Below, piece by piece: positions 42,007 through 43,344 of a stretch of 43,344 nt of DNA. Source of the stretch: Pseudomonadales bacterium (GTDB lineage Bacteria; Pseudomonadota; Gammaproteobacteria; Pseudomonadales; Pseudohongiellaceae); contig JACKOH010000005.1 of assembly GCA_024234395.1 (NCBI GenBank), forward strand, positions 1 through 43,344, given 5' to 3'. Within the stretch, counting starts at the first letter, position 1. Each line of letters starts with the position of its first letter. Below the pieces are notes generated by a model. That model was not told the DNA's origin, ran no database searches, and saw only the letters and a program-made list of their open reading frames with translations. Made by a program: the position numbers and the translations under genes.

Positions 42007-42462
42007 GTGAGTCAACGCCACTATTTTGAAGATTTCGAGGTGGGCGCTACCGACGAGTATGGCCAGTATGCGGTCACCCGCGAAGAAGTCATCGAGTTCG
42101 CCAGCCGCTTCGACCCACAGCCTTTCCATCTGTCCGAAGAGGCCGGTCAGGCCACTCACTTCGGGGGACTGTGCGCCTCGGGCTGGCATACCGGGGCGAT
42201 GGCAATGCGGATGATTGTGGACCACATGCCGGCCGGCGGAACCGGCGCGCTGGGATCGCCCGGCCTCGAAGAACTGCGCTGGCGCAAGCCGGTGTATCCT
42301 GGCGATATGTTGAAAATGCGGAGCACCGTGGTCGACCGGCGTGAATCGCGGTCCCGTCCGGAGCTGGGCCTGGTGGTTATGGAAAACCAGGTTCTCAATC
42401 AGCACGACGAAGTGGTTATGAGCTTCAGACCCACTGTAATGTACCGGCGCCGACCCGCCTGA
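42007..42462 (+). CDS. MaoC-like hotdog-fold dehydratase
   Basis: 151 aa from a GTG (VSQRHYFEDFEVG) with AGGA upstream; another start at 41950 would add 19 residues. The pattern HYFEDFEVGATDEYGQYAVT, FASRFDPQPFHLSEEAGQAT, FGGLCASGWHTGAMAMRMI and LRWRKPVYPGDMLKMRSTV is that of the (R)-specific enoyl-CoA hydratase/MaoC family. The catalytic Asp is in FDPQPFH. It probably acts on an acyl-CoA thioester in the cytoplasm. Transcribed alone. Confidence 0.87.
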   Translation: MSQRHYFEDFEVGATDEYGQYAVTREEVIEFASRFDPQPFHLSEEAGQATHFGGLCASGWHTGAMAMRMIVDHMPAGGTGALGSPGLEELRWRKPVYPGDMLKMRSTVVDRRESRSRPELGLVVMENQVLNQHDEVVMSFRPTVMYRRRPA

Positions 42463-42684
42463 GCGGGGCACGACAAGGGGCCAGGACTGGCCACCGTTGC
42501 CAGGACAGATTGCCGGGCCGCGACATCGGACAGCTAAAGGTTTTTCAACCCGGCTCCGATAACCCGGAAGCGTTACCACGGTTTTCGTGGCCTACCACCA
42601 CAGACCCGGTCCACTGCCCAGCGACCGGTCCCTGTCATCCAGACCACAACTCACGAATTTATCCGGGATAACCCGGGGGAGAGA

Positions 42685-43266
42685 ATGATGAAAAAACTGC
42701 TGATCGCCATACCCTTGCTGCTAGGCAGCACCTCGGTGCTGGCTCAGGGATTCAACTACACCTTCGTTCAGGCCGGCTATCTCGACGGGGAAACCGAAAA
42801 CATCAACGCTGACGGTTACGGTCTGAGCGGTTCCCTGGCATTTACCGACAATCTGTTCGCCAAGGCCAGCTACTCCAGCCTGGAACCTGACGGCCGCAGC
42901 CGTTTCGACTTTAACGACACTTCTCTGGGTCTGGGTTTTCATACGCCCCTTTCCAACGGTGTAGACCTGGTTTTCACCGGCTCCTGGATCAACAGTGAAG
43001 TGGACCTGGGTCGTTTTGGCAGTTACGACGAGGATGGCTACGGTCTGGGCGCCGGGTTCCGGACCTGGCTGGCGCCCAGCCTGGAACTCAATGGCGGACT
43101 GGAGTACGTGGATTTCGGTGGCAGTGCCGGTAATGACACGGCTGTGGGACTGGGACTGCTGTACACTGTGACCGGCAATCTGGCCCTGGGTATATCCGGA
43201 TCGTGGGGAAACGACCCGGACTTCAGCGCGCTGGGGCTTAATGTTCGCCTCTACCTGGGGCGCTGA
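42685..43266 (+). CDS. Small outer-membrane beta-barrel protein
   Basis: 193 aa; GGGGGAGAG before ATGATG (a start at 42688 is equally good). A signal peptide ends in SVLAQG. The mature protein is a series of amphipathic strands with glycines and aromatic ends (FNYTFVQAGYLDGE, GYGLSGSLAFTDNLFAKASY, LGLGFHTPL, VDLVFTGSWINSEVDL, ALGISGSWGND, LGLNVRLYLGR), about eight strands, ending in an odd residue after Gly-Arg. It resembles the OmpA-like/outer-membrane-beta-barrel domain family. Function unknown. Confidence 0.8.
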   Translation: MMKKLLIAIPLLLGSTSVLAQGFNYTFVQAGYLDGETENINADGYGLSGSLAFTDNLFAKASYSSLEPDGRSRFDFNDTSLGLGFHTPLSNGVDLVFTGSWINSEVDLGRFGSYDEDGYGLGAGFRTWLAPSLELNGGLEYVDFGGSAGNDTAVGLGLLYTVTGNLALGISGSWGNDPDFSALGLNVRLYLGR

Positions 43267-43344
43267 GAGTCCCTTCGGGCATGACATGAATTGACTGGCA
43301 GGGCGGCCCGGACGGTCTGTCACTGTCAGCCGACGCGCGCGTTT

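Overview
The window looks like a chromosomal segment of a GC-rich, probably marine or halotolerant gammaproteobacterium. This rests on gene content: a DbpA and an RhlE RNA helicase, a YaeQ gene, an mlaFEDAC phospholipid-transport cluster, a CPXCG small protein, and a four-gene sucrose cassette like that described in halotolerant methanotrophs. I cannot name the genus. I see no rRNA, tRNA, CRISPR array, phage or autonomous transposase.

Left part (1-12,100). A minus-strand pair (membrane sulfatase-like protein, then an FkbM methyltransferase) is followed by an AT-richer patch at about 2,500-5,600. That patch holds a TIGR02466-like putative 2OG-Fe(II) oxygenase, two palindromic operator-like sites, a 208-aa protein of a family I associate with GMC-oxidoreductase neighbourhoods, and a small Cys/His-rich protein. 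Then come an M50 protease, dbpA, a yaeQ split by a nested palindromic element, rhlE and a sodium:solute symporter.

Middle part (12,100-26,300). A PhoD-like phosphatase heads a plus-strand group with a truncated relative of the 208-aa protein, an unknown 113-aa protein and a protein with peptidoglycan-binding-like repeats. A secreted protein of unknown function, a CPXCG protein and a Tat-exported class V aminotransferase-like protein follow. Next is a complete partner-switching trio (GAF-SpoIIE phosphatase, RsbW-like kinase, STAS protein). It runs directly into mlaF, mlaE, mlaD, mlaA and mlaC. The STAS protein sits where MlaB would be expected, which suggests that phosphorylation may control retrograde phospholipid transport. 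This is the most interesting hypothesis in the window.

Right part (26,800-43,344). After a MgtC/DUF4010 membrane protein and a NYN-domain protein lies an AT-rich island of degenerate 8-bp repeats. It precedes the sucrose cassette: sucrose-phosphate synthase, sucrose-phosphatase, fructokinase and amylosucrase, with overlapping or closely spaced ends. The window closes with mostly exported or housekeeping genes: an e(P4)-like acid phosphatase, an NHL propeller, a YjgR/HerA-like ATPase, an M20 peptidase, an MBL hydrolase, a MaoC-like hydratase and an outer-membrane barrel.

Two families of short non-coding repeats run through the first 15 kb. Element A (about 160 bp, termini GGAACCTCTGATTAATTAT) has two full copies and two lone ends. 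Element B (about 140 bp, termini near CAGCCTGTTGAAAAAC) has three copies. They have damaged at least one gene (yaeQ) and probably a second (the 14,699 gene).
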